Source of the DNA: an uncultured bacterium
Lineage (GTDB): Bacteria; CAIWAD01
Assembly: GCA_903910645.1 (NCBI GenBank)
Contig: CAIWAD010000082.1
Location: forward strand, 1-41,997
Direction: 5' to 3'
Length of the DNA: 41,997 nt
Part shown: positions 9,001 to 19,564 of the stretch, one piece after another
Layout of the letters: every line of letters begins with the position of its first letter
Position numbering within the stretch: position 1 is the first letter of the stretch
Notes under the pieces: model-generated
Database searches by the model: none
The model's input: the letters and a program-made list of their open reading frames with translations, nothing else
What the model was told of the DNA's origin: nothing
Made by a program: the position numbers and the translations under genes

Positions 9001-12000
9001 TGGCGCAGGATTGGAAGCACCAGCACGGACTGGATGTCCTGGGCCTGAAGCATCTCCTGCTCGGCGCCGGCCTCCGGGGGCATGTAAGCCACGCGCGGAA
9101 TGTGGATCACCTCGCCACGACGCAAGAGCTCCATCCACCACGGCATCAGGGAGGTTGGAAGCGCCTGCAGATTCGCCATCTGGGGATCCACACCGTGGGC
9201 GCACCATTCATGCGTGTTGCTCACCGTGTCGTTTTCCGCGTCCAGGATGAAGATGTAGGAGCGGTCCGCGCCCACCAGGCGGCCAATGGCGCTGATGGTG
9301 TCCTGGATGGCCATGTCGTAGCCATCGTCCACAAGGGAAAGAAAGCGCGTGGACACGCTGGCGATGGTGGCCAGCAGCTCCATGCGACGCTGAAGGACAC
9401 TCTCCGCCTGCTGGCGTTCCGTGATGTCCCGACTGATGGAGAGCACGGAAACGGCAGTGCCGTCCTCGTCCAGTTCCGGCTCCAGGCGCACATTGTGGGT
9501 CACGCGGCCCTGGGCCCCGTTGAAACTGTAGACGCCTTCCCGGGACTGCCCGCTGTTGAAAACCGCCTCGATGGCGTCCTCCCAGAAGCGGCACTGGGCC
9601 TCGGGAAAGCCCAGCTCCCTCATGGTGCGCATGGTGAAGCGCTCGGATGGAATGTCGAAGGCCAATCGGGCATTGTCCGTCACGAAGAGGATGCGGCCCT
9701 TGCGGTCATGGCGCATCACTATGTCCGGCAGCCCCTCCAGCAGCGCCCGGTGGCGCTCCTCGCTTTCGCGCAGGGCCTGGTTGGCCAACTCCGCGCGGTC
9801 GCGGGCCGCCACCATGTCCTCCATCACATTCAGTGTGCTGGCATGGGCCTCCGCCAGGTGCTCCCGGTGGGCGCGCAGGTCAACGGTTTGACGCTCCAGC
9901 TCCGTCGCCAGCTGGCGACTGGCATCCAGGGCGGCACCGCGCTCCTGGATCTCCCGGGTAAGCTGCTCGCGATGCTGCTGCAGCTCGCTCTCCATCCGGC
10001 GCCGCTCCGCCACCTCCTCACGCAGGTTGGCCGTGGCCAGGGTCAATTCCCCAAGCAAGCGTCCATGCTCTTCCGGAAGCAATTCCGAGGGCTCTGCTCC
10101 CTCGCCAATGCGCAAGAGCTGAAGCTGCCTTTCCAGGAAGCGCCGGTTGTCCTCATCCAGCGGCAGGGCGCTTTCCGATTCGTCCAGCAGACTGAAGAGA
10201 CGGTCTTCCAAGCTGTGCTGCTTGACCCTGGCCCCCCACCTGCCGGTGGCCGTGTGGGCCATTTGCCACAGCATGTGGGAAAGGCGCCCCTGGCCCAGTT
10301 GCTGGGCCAGGACTGAGGCCCGTTCGCAGGCGAAGGCCTGCCAATGGTGGAACTGCTCTTGCGACGCTTCGTCCGCCGCCTTCAAACAACACTTCAGCGC
10401 CTGTCCGGGATCGCCATCCAGACGCAGGAGTTCCCCCTGCAGCAAGAGCAGCTTGTGGGTGAAATTGGCCGACGCATGCGTGGCCCACACCTGGAACAGC
10501 TCCAGCGCGGAGACAAGCTCCCGGCGCCATGCCATCTGGGTCTCCGGATCCTGTTCCTCCATGAGCAAGGCATGGACAAGCTGCCTGGTCACCACATGCT
10601 CTGGCCAGGGCAAGAGACCCTGAGTTCCCACGGTGAAAATCAGCGGATCCGCCGCATCCACCGCCTCCAGCGCCTGGCGGTGGTGCCCCAAGTGCAGCAG
10701 CATCTGGGCGCGCAGGATGTGGTGGATGCACAGCACCTGGATGTTGCCATGGCTTTCCAGCACCCGCACATGGTCCTGAAGGAAGGCGCCCTCCGCCATG
10801 TCCACATCCAGCGATCCTTCCAGCACGCGGAACAACATCAGTCCGCCCTCCAGCAGGTCAATGGCCCACTGGTTGGTGCGAGTGCGGCTGAAGTGAAGCG
10901 AATCCTCCGACTCGTGGATCAGCCGTGCCAGCGGCCATCCCTGGAAGAAACGGCAGTACATGTTGTGGCCGTAGGCGTAGGCCGCGTATTGCAGGTTGCC
11001 GGAGCGCAGCCCGCTCTCGCAGGCTTTCTGGTACTCGTCCGACGCCTGGCGCATGGGGTTGTACCAATGGCTCAGGGAGCTGCCATGCATCAGGTGGTAG
11101 ACGCTGAGATCCGACGGGGCGGTGAAGATGTTGGCCATGACGCCGTCCGCCAGCCTGCCAAACTCCCGCGCCGTGGAGTAGTCCCTGTCCACCCAGCCCA
11201 GCAATCCTCCAAAAGCCGTGTGGCTGTAGCCCACCTGGGGGACATGGCCATGTTCCAGGGTCATGTTCACAACCATGGGCACAATCACGGCCCACAGGCG
11301 CTGATGAGAGCGATAGCAGGGCGGCCCCATGGTGATGAGGATGCGCACGGCCATGAGTTTCATGGGATCGCTCATGGCGGGCAGGGAAAGAAAATCTGTT
11401 GCGTTCCTTTCGCCCAGACGGCGGCGCACCGCGGCGATCTGTCCGTCCCGCTCCTGTTCGAAATCAGTCTCGGGCAGCTGGATGTCCACCGCGGCCAAGG
11501 CGCGGCGGCCGGCGGTGATGGCTTCGCTGTAACGGGCGGTCAAGGTCTGCTGGAGGATCAATTGACACAGGATATCCGCCTGGTCCAAGGGAGTACGGGC
11601 ATGGGCCACCGCCTCGTGGATGCAGCGCTCCGCCTGCTGCCGATCTCCCTCCAGGAACTCCGTCTCCGACCAGCCCTTCAGCAGCCGCAAGGCCAGACCA
11701 TAATGGCGCGTCCACAGCGTGGACTTGAAGGCCGGATCATCCAGAAAGGCAGCGGCGACCCGGTTGAAGTGCAGGGCGGCGCGGTAGGAGGTCGCCAGCA
11801 TGGAGCGGCGGGCGGCGGCCACATTCAACTCCACCAGACGGATGCGCTCCGCGTCTTCATCGATGAGTTGGCGGCCGGTGTTGAGATGGTCCGTCACCTC
11901 CAACAGGCGGGACTCCAGCTCTTCCTCGGACAGGTGGGACAAAAGCATGCGTCCAATGCGCAAGCGCAATCCGGCCACGGCGGATGGCGCGATGAGGGCG

Positions 12001-13184
12001 TGGGCTGCTTGCTGGACCCGGTCGTGCCGGAAGCGGTAGCGCCCAAGGGATAGCGGCGCCCCCGGGGACGATGCCTCCACCGGGACAATGGCACGCAAGG
12101 CAAGCGCACCTTGCAGGACCTCCAGGCAACGCGACGGCGATAGGCCGCTGGCGCTGGCGAGAAGCTGCAGGTCGAACAGGTTTCCCAGGCAAGCCGCAAG
12201 AGAGAGCAAGTCCTTGGTGGCGTCTGGCAGGACGCTGAGCAGCTGGGCGAAGAGCTGCACCACATCGCCTTCCACCAACTGGCTGGAGTTCCACTCCCAC
12301 ACGCCCGCGGTGGCATTCCACCACAGGCCCTCGCCTTCACTCATGTACTCCAGGAAGGTGCGCACGAAGAAGGGGTTGCCGCCCGTACTGCCGTGCACAT
12401 GGCGCGCAAGGCCCGGCAGATCCGTCACCGCGGGGGGCAGTGTGTCCTGCAACAACTGCGTCACATCGGGAAGCAGCAGGTCGCGCACCTCCACCCTGTA
12501 CACATGGGAGGTCTGCCGGCGCAGGTCCTCCAGGCAGGCGGGGAAGGCATGCTCCCCTCCCACCTCATTGTCCCGCCAGGCCAGGATGATCAGGATGTAG
12601 CGCAGCGTGCTGCCCAGTTGCAGCTGGCGAATGACCGCCAGGGAAGCGCTGTCCGCCCACTGCCAGTCGTCCAGGAAGAGCACCAGGGGGCGCTCGGCGC
12701 GGCACACAGCCACCAGGAAGCTGCGCACCACATGGGCAAAGCGGTGGGGCGCTTCAAAAGGACTGATCTCCGGCACAGGGGGCTGGGGGCCCAGCACCAG
12801 CTCCAGCTCCGGGGCAAGCTCCGTGATCAGGCGACCCAGGTCTCCCACGGCGACGCGGATATCCGCCACCACACGCTCTCGGTCAAGGGAGCCCATGGCC
12901 AGCAGCTGCCGCCCAAGCTCGCTCAAAGCTTGGCAGAGGGCGAAGAGGGGGATGTCCTGCTGGAACTGGTTGAATTTTCCAGAAAGGAAGAAGCCGTTCC
13001 TGCGCTCCACATCGTTGCGCAGGGTTTCCACCAGCGCGGTCTTGCCGGATCCCGATCGACCGGGAATCTCCAGCAGGACACCGTGCCCGCCGCCCGCCAC
13101 ATCGAAGGCGGAGAGGCAGGTGGAGATCTCGACATCGCGCCCATAGAGGCGCTGGGGGAAATGCAGCTGGGGGGGCTTTTGCAT
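6084..13184 (-). CDS. Giant AAA-ATPase / GAF-PAS hybrid sensor histidine kinase with receiver
   Basis: This is a 2366-residue cytosolic signalling protein; no membrane segment is evident. Order: YGRD-type AAA ATPase (Walker A GRSGSGKT 42-49, Walker [11 protein letters not shown] 167-176); a long helical TPR-like region (about 430-1000); coiled coil (1043-1128); PAS 1143-1256; GAF 1261-1434; PAS 1445-1565; PAS 1573-1690; GAF 1698-1860; PAS 1865-1980; HisKA with phospho-acceptor H2005 (VAHDFNNLL); HATPase with N box [15 protein letters not shown] and [10 protein letters not shown]-terminal receiver with D2297. The ATPase/TPR part matches the class of predicted ATPases usually fused behind a Ser/Thr protein kinase; that kinase domain is absent here. 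The ATG at 13184 follows the upstream stop by 2 nt; a longer start 28 codons upstream would overlap the previous gene. Probably co-transcribed with the PAS array gene. The stimulus is unknown. Confidence 0.9.
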   Translation of the reverse strand: MQKPPQLHFPQRLYGRDVEISTCLSAFDVAGGGHGVLLEIPGRSGSGKTALVETLRNDVERRNGFFLSGKFNQFQQDIPLFALCQALSELGRQLLAMGSLDRERVVADIRVAVGDLGRLITELAPELELVLGPQPPVPEISPFEAPHRFAHVVRSFLVAVCRAERPLVLFLDDWQWADSASLAVIRQLQLGSTLRYILIILAWRDNEVGGEHAFPACLEDLRRQTSHVYRVEVRDLLLPDVTQLLQDTLPPAVTDLPGLARHVHGSTGGNPFFVRTFLEYMSEGEGLWWNATAGVWEWNSSQLVEGDVVQLFAQLLSVLPDATKDLLSLAACLGNLFDLQLLASASGLSPSRCLEVLQGALALRAIVPVEASSPGAPLSLGRYRFRHDRVQQAAHALIAPSAVAGLRLRIGRMLLSHLSEEELESRLLEVTDHLNTGRQLIDEDAERIRLVELNVAAARRSMLATSYRAALHFNRVAAAFLDDPAFKSTLWTRHYGLALRLLKGWSETEFLEGDRQQAERCIHEAVAHARTPLDQADILCQLILQQTLTARYSEAITAGRRALAAVDIQLPETDFEQERDGQIAAVRRRLGERNATDFLSLPAMSDPMKLMAVRILITMGPPCYRSHQRLWAVIVPMVVNMTLEHGHVPQVGYSHTAFGGLLGWVDRDYSTAREFGRLADGVMANIFTAPSDLSVYHLMHGSSLSHWYNPMRQASDEYQKACESGLRSGNLQYAAYAYGHNMYCRFFQGWPLARLIHESEDSLHFSRTRTNQWAIDLLEGGLMLFRVLEGSLDVDMAEGAFLQDHVRVLESHGNIQVLCIHHILRAQMLLHLGHHRQALEAVDAADPLIFTVGTQGLLPWPEHVVTRQLVHALLMEEQDPETQMAWRRELVSALELFQVWATHASANFTHKLLLLQGELLRLDGDPGQALKCCLKAADEASQEQFHHWQAFACERASVLAQQLGQGRLSHMLWQMAHTATGRWGARVKQHSLEDRLFSLLDESESALPLDEDNRRFLERQLQLLRIGEGAEPSELLPEEHGRLLGELTLATANLREEVAERRRMESELQQHREQLTREIQERGAALDASRQLATELERQTVDLRAHREHLAEAHASTLNVMEDMVAARDRAELANQALRESEERHRALLEGLPDIVMRHDRKGRILFVTDNARLAFDIPSERFTMRTMRELGFPEAQCRFWEDAIEAVFNSGQSREGVYSFNGAQGRVTHNVRLEPELDEDGTAVSVLSISRDITERQQAESVLQRRMELLATIASVSTRFLSLVDDGYDMAIQDTISAIGRLVGADRSYIFILDAENDTVSNTHEWCAHGVDPQMANLQALPTSLMPWWMELLRRGEVIHIPRVAYMPPEAGAEQEMLQAQDIQSVLVLPILRQEHLEGFVGFDAVREAREWTTEEVHVLQAVANLLSSTFERKQAERALREGEERLWLALDAAGQGTWQHDLDLGQFQMDERAAAHFQQSERLVGWPHPLDSVHVDDRAMVERTMRTMQDDPDFKAVLELRVVQADGSYRWLLVNAQTYRPPPSSNRKLHVFIGTTQDITARHESEQALRASEARYRDLVETTYDWIWELDAMGCYTYASPKSRELFGWDPDEVLGHSPTDFMDPEVAVMAVETFGGIWRRREPFAGLINVVRRRDGRRLVLETSGAPILDAEGQLVGYRGVDRDITARAEAEQRVATQARISQVLAEAATLEEATRRVVQVLCEAEGWDIGALWTVERQEGVLRCSELWCRDHLADSGIVGETRYNRFEPGEGLPGRVWASRSSLVVMNVAGDQNYIRREAATHSGLTCAFGVPVEHAGEVMGVLDFICRPMAEPDAPLLESLEAIGRQIGQFIVRRRLQEELQRVVSLGPAVIYTLRMTAGRWFPSWISENILQLSGFSVDEIGPAWWSERVHPEDRQRLQEAEASLLNEQASTVSFRLRRKDGEYIWLRDERRVLRDSQDKPLEVVGSWSNVTDLMRLEMQLRQSQKMEAIGQLAGGVAHDFNNLLTVINGYSEMLINSMGADDPHRMLLGDIRDAGERAAALTRQLLAFSRKQVLEPRTLDMAEVIRGLEKMLRRLIGEDIALATSLPPNLPKVRVDPSQLESVVVNLVVNARDAMNGGGHVDIELRPAEVDENFCRSHPNSRPGRFLRMTVSDTGSGMSEEVQARIFEPFFTTKEQGKGTGLGLSTVLGIVQQSDGFIDVFSRTGSGTAFHVYLPIAASQANANQDGKDDGPSGAGQENVLLVEDEPPVREVTRRILSSLGYQVVAAASAAEALELVNRQEGRFDLLLSDVIMPGMGGPELASVLTARIPDLRVLFMSGYTDDSLDRYGLDPAKTPLLQKPFSAAELARRVRQRLDQET

Positions 13185-13186
13185 GC

Positions 13187-16100
13187 TTAGGATCCGGAGT
13201 TGGAACTGGACCCTGTGCTGGAGCCCGTTCGCGTCAGTTCGTCCGCCGCCATGGCCTTGTAGGGGCAAGGTCTGCCCATTTCCTGGCAGAGCGCGTTCAC
13301 TTCCTTCTTCAATTCGATCATGCGCAACTCCCGTCCCACCGCCACACGGTTGAAGCGGGCCAGTTCCTCATTACGCGCCTGAAGAATAAGCGCGTGCTCC
13401 TGCATGGCTTCTTCCGCCAGCTTCCGCTCCGTGATGTCCACCTCTGAGCCTGCCAGGCGGAGTACACGACCATGCGAATCCCGCATGGCGATGCCGCGAT
13501 CGGCGATCCAGCGCCAATCCCCGTTCTGCCGCAGGATGCGGTACTCCTCCGCGAACACTGCGCTGCGCCCCTCCATGTGGGCCTCCACGGCGCCCATGAC
13601 ACGGTTGTAATCATCAGGATGGATGCATTGCCCCCACAGATCCTCCGAGTGGCCCACATCCTCATCCGGCCCAAAACCATGAAGCACCTTCCACTGGGAT
13701 GAATAGAGCACACTGTGACGCTGCATGTCCCAGTCCCAGATGGCGGACTGGGAACCGGCGAGCACCAGTTCGTAACGCTCCGATCGTTCCTTCAGCGCCT
13801 TTTCCGAGGCTAGGCGCTCCATCTCCGCCGCCGCGCGCACACCCGCCAGGCGCAGGAGGGTCAGCGTCAGGGCCGGGCGCGAGTTCAGGCGACGGCTGGA
13901 CACAAGAATGGATCCAATGACTCGGCCATTGTGCCCGTGAAGGGCCAGGCCCACATAGCTCTTCACCTTTTCTTCGCGCAAGGCGGCATAGTCGGGAAGG
14001 TTCTGGATCTCCTGGGGGCCCAGTACCAATTCGTCCATGTCCAGCAGCTTGGCGGCCAGCGAGCCGTCCAGGGCATAGGATTCCAGCTCACCAAAGCCAT
14101 CGCTCTTCCACACCGCCACTTCCCGCACTCGCCCCTTCACGGTGTCCACACGCAGGATGTCCACCTGATCCGCACCAAAGGCCTGCGACAGGAAGAGCGC
14201 AAGGGAATTGAAGAAGGTGGCCTCGCCCTGACCACTATGGGATCGGGCCAGGAAGGACTGCACCTCCTCCAGCTGCTTCATCTCCGTGACATCGGTGTGC
14301 GTGCCTTGCATGAGCAAGGGACGGCCATCCTGCGCCCATTTGGTGACGCGGCCACGGTCCAGCACCCACACCCAGTTGCCATCCCGGTGCTGCATGCGGG
14401 CGACACACTCATAGAAGCGATCTTCACCGGCGAAGTGCCGGGCCAGCAGGGCGCTGGAATGCTTCAAGTCGTCAGGATGGGCGAAGCGCGTCCAGGTGTC
14501 GATGCTCACCGGTTCGATCTCGGCAAGCGTATAGCCCAGGATCTCCGCCCAGCGCTCGTTGAAAATGGCCTCGCCCGTCTGGACCTTCCACTCCCAGGTG
14601 CCCACATTGGCCGCCCGGATGATCATGTCCATGCGTTCGCGCTCACTGGCCAGCTGATGTTCGAACTGCCGGCGGAAGGTGATGTTCTCGTGGGCCACCA
14701 CAACGAGACCCTGGCTGTCCTTCAGCGGCAGCACGCGGAGCTGGAACCAGCGATCCTCCGACTCGCTGTGGCAGGGGTACTCCATCTGGAATTCGCCCAG
14801 CCGCCCTTCCATCACATCGCGGATGCCTTTTGCGGCTTCGCCGGCTCCTACATCATCCTTCACATTGCCGCACACCTCGAAATAGTTGGTGCCAATTCCC
14901 ACGCCCACCAGATCATTGGCGCCATTCTCCAGGGCGAAGTGCCGCCACGCCTCATTCACTTCAAGAATCTGGCCGTCGCGATCCAACACCGCCACATGGG
15001 CGCTAAGAGAGTTCAGGATGCTGCGGCTGAAACGGACGGTTGCCTGAAGCGCGTCTTCGGCATTGCGCTGGGCGCTGATATCAGTGAAGAGGCCGAAGGA
15101 TCCACTGAAATGGCCATCCTCCGCATAGAGCGGCGTGGCGGACACCTTGCACACACAGCGTCCACCATTCTTGCGCAACAAGGTGCGCTCGTAGGTGTTT
15201 TCCCGCCCCTGACGCCGCGCCTGCATTTGGGCAAGATGATCCGCGTGCTCACCGGGATCCATGAAGTCCAGCATGGAGCGTCCCGCCATTTCGTCCGCCG
15301 TGTAGCCCAGCAAGCGGCAAATGGCCGGATTGACAAAAATCGTCAGTCCATCGGCATCCATGGACCAAATGCCCTCGCTGGCTGTCTCCACCATCTGGCG
15401 ATGGCGGCGTTCGCTGTCCGCCAGGGCGTTCTCGGCGCGCTTGCGCTCCACCAGGTCGTAAATGATGGAAGCCAGCTCTTCCAGGAAAGTGGCGTCATCC
15501 TCGTTGTAGGCGGATTCCTTGTTGCCCACTCCCAGGATGGCCCGCACCTGCTCCCCGCGCATCACCGGCACCACCAGCTCGCGGTGCACCATGGCGTGGC
15601 CTTTGGGAAGGCCCTTGCGGTGTGACAGGCTTTGGTAGTCGTTGTGGATCACCGCTCGCCGGGAATGGAAAGCGTCCACCCACACGCCCGCCATGGAAAT
15701 GGGATAGTGGGAATGCTTGCCTTCGGCAGTGCAGAGCTTCATGAGGGTGTTGGTGGACCACGCCGTCAGGGTCAGGTTCTCCTGGTCCTCGTCCACGAAG
15801 TGGTAGAAACCGATGGTGCTTCCTGTGTGGTGCTCGGCTTCATCCAGGGCGGATTGCATGAGCACATCCAGTTCCACTTCCTCCACCAGCAAGGACAGGC
15901 GCAAGCGGATGCGCAACAGGGCCTCGCTGCGCATGCGGCGTCGGATGTCCCGGCAGAATCCCGCGTACATGCCACCATCCACCGGCAGATAGGTGCTGCG
16001 CATTTCCACGGGACGCACGGAACCGTCCTTGCAGCGCATCTGCACCTGCACATCCACCGTGCCCTTGTCGCGATTCATTCCGAACCATGACGCCATGGCC

Positions 16101-16687
16101 TCCGCGTCCAGATCGTGGCTCACCTGGGAGGCATGCAAGCCAATCAACTCCTGGGGCTGGTAACCCAGCATGTGGGCGAACGCCGTGTTAACCTCCAGCA
16201 GCTTGCCTGAGGCATCGGCCAGCGCGAAGCCATCGAGATTGCTCTCCAGGATGGCGCGAAAGCGGGACTCCCGCAGCCGCAGATCCTGCTCGGCCTCGCG
16301 CTTCAGCGTCACATCCTCCAGGAAGCCCATGTAGAGGTCATCGCCAACGCGCGATGCGTTGAGTTCGGCGCAAATCCGCGAGCCGTCCTTGCGAAGCAGG
16401 AACAAATCCGTCTGCCGTCGTCCTTCGGCACGCAGCTGGGCAAAGCCCTCAGAGGCGGCGGCGGCCCCTTCCTCTGGCACCAAGTGGGTGATATGCAGGG
16501 TGAGAAGCTCTTCCTGGCTGTAGCCCAACAAGGCCAAAGCGGCAGCATTGTTGTCCCGGATATTGCCACGCCCATCCACCAGCAGAACGGCCAGCGGTGC
16601 GCGATCGATGAACTCGCGATAACCGGCGCCACCCGCCTCGATCCTGGATGGGACACGATCACCCGGGTTGGACTGTTTGGCATCCAT
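13187..16687 (-). CDS. Multi-PAS/GAF sensor protein without an output domain
   Basis: A 1166-residue soluble protein made almost only of sensory modules: PAS about 23-127, PAS 137-251, GAF_2-type 259-414, PAS 419-541, PAS 547-680, PAS 687-805 (with HPDD), GAF-like 812-952, PAS 967-1086. Short helices of the form DIT-ERK-AE link them. The tail (1090-1166) contains AVGRELRMIELKKEVNALC, a segment I recall from other PAS proteins before or instead of a kinase, and ends in a Gly/Ser-rich stretch. No HisKA, HATPase, GGDEF, EAL or receiver is present. I chose the ATG at 16687, preceded by GGAG; the open frame extends 65 codons upstream through an AT-richer, promoter-like stretch. It precedes the hybrid kinase by 2 nt, so it may serve as its co-sensor. 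That partnership is inference. Confidence 0.85.
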   Translation of the reverse strand: MDAKQSNPGDRVPSRIEAGGAGYREFIDRAPLAVLLVDGRGNIRDNNAAALALLGYSQEELLTLHITHLVPEEGAAAASEGFAQLRAEGRRQTDLFLLRKDGSRICAELNASRVGDDLYMGFLEDVTLKREAEQDLRLRESRFRAILESNLDGFALADASGKLLEVNTAFAHMLGYQPQELIGLHASQVSHDLDAEAMASWFGMNRDKGTVDVQVQMRCKDGSVRPVEMRSTYLPVDGGMYAGFCRDIRRRMRSEALLRIRLRLSLLVEEVELDVLMQSALDEAEHHTGSTIGFYHFVDEDQENLTLTAWSTNTLMKLCTAEGKHSHYPISMAGVWVDAFHSRRAVIHNDYQSLSHRKGLPKGHAMVHRELVVPVMRGEQVRAILGVGNKESAYNEDDATFLEELASIIYDLVERKRAENALADSERRHRQMVETASEGIWSMDADGLTIFVNPAICRLLGYTADEMAGRSMLDFMDPGEHADHLAQMQARRQGRENTYERTLLRKNGGRCVCKVSATPLYAEDGHFSGSFGLFTDISAQRNAEDALQATVRFSRSILNSLSAHVAVLDRDGQILEVNEAWRHFALENGANDLVGVGIGTNYFEVCGNVKDDVGAGEAAKGIRDVMEGRLGEFQMEYPCHSESEDRWFQLRVLPLKDSQGLVVVAHENITFRRQFEHQLASERERMDMIIRAANVGTWEWKVQTGEAIFNERWAEILGYTLAEIEPVSIDTWTRFAHPDDLKHSSALLARHFAGEDRFYECVARMQHRDGNWVWVLDRGRVTKWAQDGRPLLMQGTHTDVTEMKQLEEVQSFLARSHSGQGEATFFNSLALFLSQAFGADQVDILRVDTVKGRVREVAVWKSDGFGELESYALDGSLAAKLLDMDELVLGPQEIQNLPDYAALREEKVKSYVGLALHGHNGRVIGSILVSSRRLNSRPALTLTLLRLAGVRAAAEMERLASEKALKERSERYELVLAGSQSAIWDWDMQRHSVLYSSQWKVLHGFGPDEDVGHSEDLWGQCIHPDDYNRVMGAVEAHMEGRSAVFAEEYRILRQNGDWRWIADRGIAMRDSHGRVLRLAGSEVDITERKLAEEAMQEHALILQARNEELARFNRVAVGRELRMIELKKEVNALCQEMGRPCPYKAMAADELTRTGSSTGSSSNSGS

Positions 16688-16881
16688 GGCAACTCCAGCC
16701 CTCTTGTTCGTAAGGAGTAGTGTGTCCGATTTTAATACAGGCTGTTGTTTCTTAGACACGACTGCTTCATGATCGGCATTTCCCCCATTGTTATTGAGCG
16801 TCTTCCACGCCCTCCCAGTCTTCATCCTGCGCCGCCAACGCCCTATCTTTTCGTTGAAAAATGAAGAAAGGGGATGGGCCA

Positions 16882-17685
16882 ATGTGGCAGGGAACTCTAT
16901 GTAAAATGCTTATCCAGCATGAAGATCCGTTGTCATACACCCTGCACGACGCCTTTGGCGGGCCTGGTCTGGAGCTAAGCGACCTGTTGGGCTCGCACCT
17001 AAGCCTTCGCCACAACAATGAGCGGCGCTGCGTGCATTGTGGCTCATCCACAAATCGGCTCTTTGGTGAGGGGTCCTGCTACCCTTGCTTCACCACCCTG
17101 CCTCAGAATGATATCTGTATTCTCAAGCCTGAGCTTTGCCACTACCATGACACGGGAAATCCCTGTCGTGATGCCGCCTGGGGAGAGCGCCACTGCTTCC
17201 AGCCCCATGTGCTTTATCTGGCGGTGAGCAGTGGATTGAAAGTGGGCATCACCCGGCAAAGCCAAGTGCCCGTGCGTTGGATGGATCAGGGAGCCAGCCA
17301 GGCCCTGCCCGTGCTCCGGGTGGCCGACCGCCTGACGGTGGGGCGCCTGGAACACGCCCTGGCCGCGCACATTCCGGACAAGACCCATTGGCAGCGCATG
17401 TTGCGCCATGAGCTGCCGGAAGTGGATCTAATGGCCGAACGCCAGCGCGTGCTGGACTTGCTGGATGGTGGCGGCCAGGCGGAGCTGCTGGAGCCCCGCA
17501 TCTGGTCCTTCACATATCCATCCCTGGCTTGGCCCACCAAGGTGAAGAGCCTGGGACTGGAGAAGCTGAACCGCGTGGAGGGCCGCCTGATGGCCATCAA
17601 GGGCCAGTACCTGATCCTCGACAACGGCGTGATCAACATCCGCAAACACAGCGGGTGGTGCGTCCAGGTGGAGGTGCTGCCATGA
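16882..17685 (+). CDS. DUF2797 family protein with cysteine clusters
   Basis: A 267-residue protein resembling the DUF2797 family, whose function is not established. Visible features: the N-terminal MWQGTLCKM; a cysteine-rich segment near residues 50-100 (CVHCG, CYPC, then further Cys/His around CHYHDTGNPC) that probably binds metal; and a central YLAVSSGLKVGITR stretch followed by RWMDQGA, resembling the GIY-YIG-like core of T5orf172-type domains. I chose the ATG at 16882 because AAAGGGG lies about 8 nt upstream; an ATG seven codons earlier lacks a binding site. It is divergent from the PAS array gene (194 bp between starts). Its stop overlaps the start of the patatin gene as ATGA, so the two are likely coupled. 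Confidence 0.82.
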   Translation: MWQGTLCKMLIQHEDPLSYTLHDAFGGPGLELSDLLGSHLSLRHNNERRCVHCGSSTNRLFGEGSCYPCFTTLPQNDICILKPELCHYHDTGNPCRDAAWGERHCFQPHVLYLAVSSGLKVGITRQSQVPVRWMDQGASQALPVLRVADRLTVGRLEHALAAHIPDKTHWQRMLRHELPEVDLMAERQRVLDLLDGGGQAELLEPRIWSFTYPSLAWPTKVKSLGLEKLNRVEGRLMAIKGQYLILDNGVINIRKHSGWCVQVEVLP

Positions 17686-18536
17686 GCACGAGACTCGGGC
17701 AGGGACTCGTTCTGTTCCTGCTGCTGGCCCTTTGGACGGCCGGATCCGCCGGGACGGACAAACCGCGCATGGCCCTGGCGCTGGGGGGCGGTGCTGCCCT
17801 GGGCTACGCCCACCTGGGCGTGCTGGAGGTGCTGGAGGCGGAGGGGCTGCGGCCGGACGTGGTGCTGGGGGCCTCCATGGGCAGCATCGTGGGCGGCCTT
17901 TATTGCGCCGGACTGGACGCGGATCAGATTGCCGCCCAGGCGGAGGATCTGGACATCTTCAAGTTGATGGACTGGCAGTTGGGCGGCATGGGCTTTTTCG
18001 AGTGGGACAAGGTGCGCCGCCGTCTGGGACCGCTGCTGGATGGCCGTCGCGTGGAGCGCTGTTCTCCTGCACTGGTGTGCGTGGCCACGGATCTGCGCTC
18101 GGGCGAGCGCATGCCCCTGAAAAGTGGGCCCTTGCTGGATGCCATGCTTGCCTCCGCCACCATTCCGGGCCTGTACGAACCCGTGCGCTGGAACGGTCGC
18201 CTGCTGGTGGATGGCGGACTGGTGGATGAAGTGCCCATCCTGAGCGCCCGGGAAACCGGCGCGGACCTGGTCCTGGCGGTGGATGTCTCGCACCCCCTGC
18301 TGGACGAGGAGCTGAAGGGCCCCTTCGATGTCATGCGCCAGGCCTACTTCATCATCCAGATGCACAATGTGGACCATCGCCGCCCCATGGCGGACCTGCT
18401 CATCCGTCCGGATCTGGAAGGCCTGGATTTCCACAAATTCGGTGAAGTGGAAGCCGCCCGGCGGGCTGGGCGTGAAGCCGCGCGCAAGGCCCTGCCGGAG
18501 CTGCGTCGGCTCATGAAGGCGAAGGGCTGGAAATAG
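17682..18536 (+). CDS. Patatin-like phospholipase (RssA/NTE type), exported
   Basis: A 284-residue serine lipase-like hydrolase. An N-terminal hydrophobic segment (residues 8-24, ending in TAGSAG) suggests a signal peptide, so it probably acts outside the cytosol. Patatin motifs are complete: the oxyanion-hole GGGAALG at 35-41, the nucleophile elbow GASMG with Ser65, and the catalytic DGG with Asp177. The family hydrolyses acyl esters of phospholipids; the true substrate here is unknown. The ATG overlaps the DUF2797 stop by 4 bases. It ends 45 bp before the convergent rarD gene; I see no clear terminator between them. Confidence 0.9.
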   Translation: MSTRLGQGLVLFLLLALWTAGSAGTDKPRMALALGGGAALGYAHLGVLEVLEAEGLRPDVVLGASMGSIVGGLYCAGLDADQIAAQAEDLDIFKLMDWQLGGMGFFEWDKVRRRLGPLLDGRRVERCSPALVCVATDLRSGERMPLKSGPLLDAMLASATIPGLYEPVRWNGRLLVDGGLVDEVPILSARETGADLVLAVDVSHPLLDEELKGPFDVMRQAYFIIQMHNVDHRRPMADLLIRPDLEGLDFHKFGEVEAARRAGREAARKALPELRRLMKAKGWK

Positions 18537-18581
18537 GAGTTGTGGGACCAGGCCCGCCAGGATCTGGCGCGTCGTGCGTGA

Positions 18582-19469
18582 TCAGGCGTCCTGCACCCGG
18601 GAGCGCCGCCAGAAGCTCTCGGCGGCGAACAGGGCCAGGGCCAGCCACACCACCCCGTAGGCGGCCAATTGGGCCGGGGAGACCCGCTCGCCAAACAGGG
18701 TCCATCCAATGATGAACTGGGTGGTGGGGGCCAGGTACTGGAGCAAGCCCAGCGTGGACAAGGGAATGCGCCGGGCGCCCGCCGCGAAGAGCAAGAGCGG
18801 CAGGGCCGTTACCGGGCCGGTGGCCGCCACCAAAAGCCAGCTCAACGCATCGCTTCCCCCCACGGGGCCATGGCCGCCGCGCGCCACCAGACCCAGCCAT
18901 ATCAGGGCCATGGGGGCCAGGAGCAGAGTCTCCAGCGCAAGTCCCGTGATGCTGCCCAATGGCGAGGTTTTCTTCACCAGGCTGTAGACGCCGAAACTGC
19001 CCGCCAGCGTCAGGGCAATCCACGGAGCCTGTCCGCCCAGGAAGGCCAGGGCCACCACGCCCAAGGCCGCCAGGGCCACGGCCATCCACTGCGCCGGGCG
19101 CAGGTGCTCCTTCAGCACCAGCACGCCCAACACCACATTCAACAGCGGATTGATGAAGTAGCCCAGACTGGTGTCCAGGATGTGGCCGGAGTTCACCGCC
19201 CACACATAAGTGAGCCAGTTCAGCGCAATGAGCCCGCCCGCCAGGGCCGTCAGCCAGCGCGTGGCCGGCTTCCGCATGGCAAGAACCAGTTCACCCAGGC
19301 GGCCGCGCAGGGCCAGCACGGCCACCAGGGCCAGGGCGGACCACAGCACGCGATGGGCCAGCAGTTGGGGCGCCGGCACCGCTTGGATGCTCTTCCAGTA
19401 GATGGGCATCAGGCCCCACAGGGCATAGGCCGCCACGGCAAAAGCCAGTCCCCGTCCGCGTTCACTCAT
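18582..19469 (-). CDS. rarD: RarD-like EamA-family transporter
   Basis: A 295-residue integral membrane protein with about ten hydrophobic helices, as in the RarD branch of the drug/metabolite transporter superfamily. Family features include YALWGLMPIYWK near the N-terminus, LLAHRVLWS near residue 36, NWLTYVWAVNSGHILDTSLGYFINPL near 85-110, and QYLAPTTQFIIGWTLFGE near 245-262. The ATG follows AGGGAGGTGAC, a very strong binding site. The transported substrate of RarD proteins is not firmly established. It is divergent from slyX (95 bp) and convergent with the patatin gene. Confidence 0.9.
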   Translation of the reverse strand: MSERGRGLAFAVAAYALWGLMPIYWKSIQAVPAPQLLAHRVLWSALALVAVLALRGRLGELVLAMRKPATRWLTALAGGLIALNWLTYVWAVNSGHILDTSLGYFINPLLNVVLGVLVLKEHLRPAQWMAVALAALGVVALAFLGGQAPWIALTLAGSFGVYSLVKKTSPLGSITGLALETLLLAPMALIWLGLVARGGHGPVGGSDALSWLLVAATGPVTALPLLLFAAGARRIPLSTLGLLQYLAPTTQFIIGWTLFGERVSPAQLAAYGVVWLALALFAAESFWRRSRVQDA

Positions 19470-19564
19470 GTCACCTCCCTGCCGCCATGATAAGGAGCAA
19501 AAGGCTGCCGCCCGCCACCCCCGCCATTTGCGAGCTTGCCAGCGCTTAGATGAAGGAGGACGGG

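Noticed and set aside
6531-12053. Long plus-strand open frames antisense to the giant hybrid kinase
   Set aside because: Shadow frames of a clear multi-domain protein; no ribosome binding sites or motifs of their own.
13931-15625. 564-codon plus-strand frame antisense to the PAS array gene
   Set aside because: Opposite to well-formed PAS and GAF domains; composition is typical of an antisense shadow.
18555-18569. CGCCAG/CTGGCG hairpin between the patatin and rarD genes as a terminator
   Set aside because: The stem is short (6 bp) and no T-run follows on either strand.
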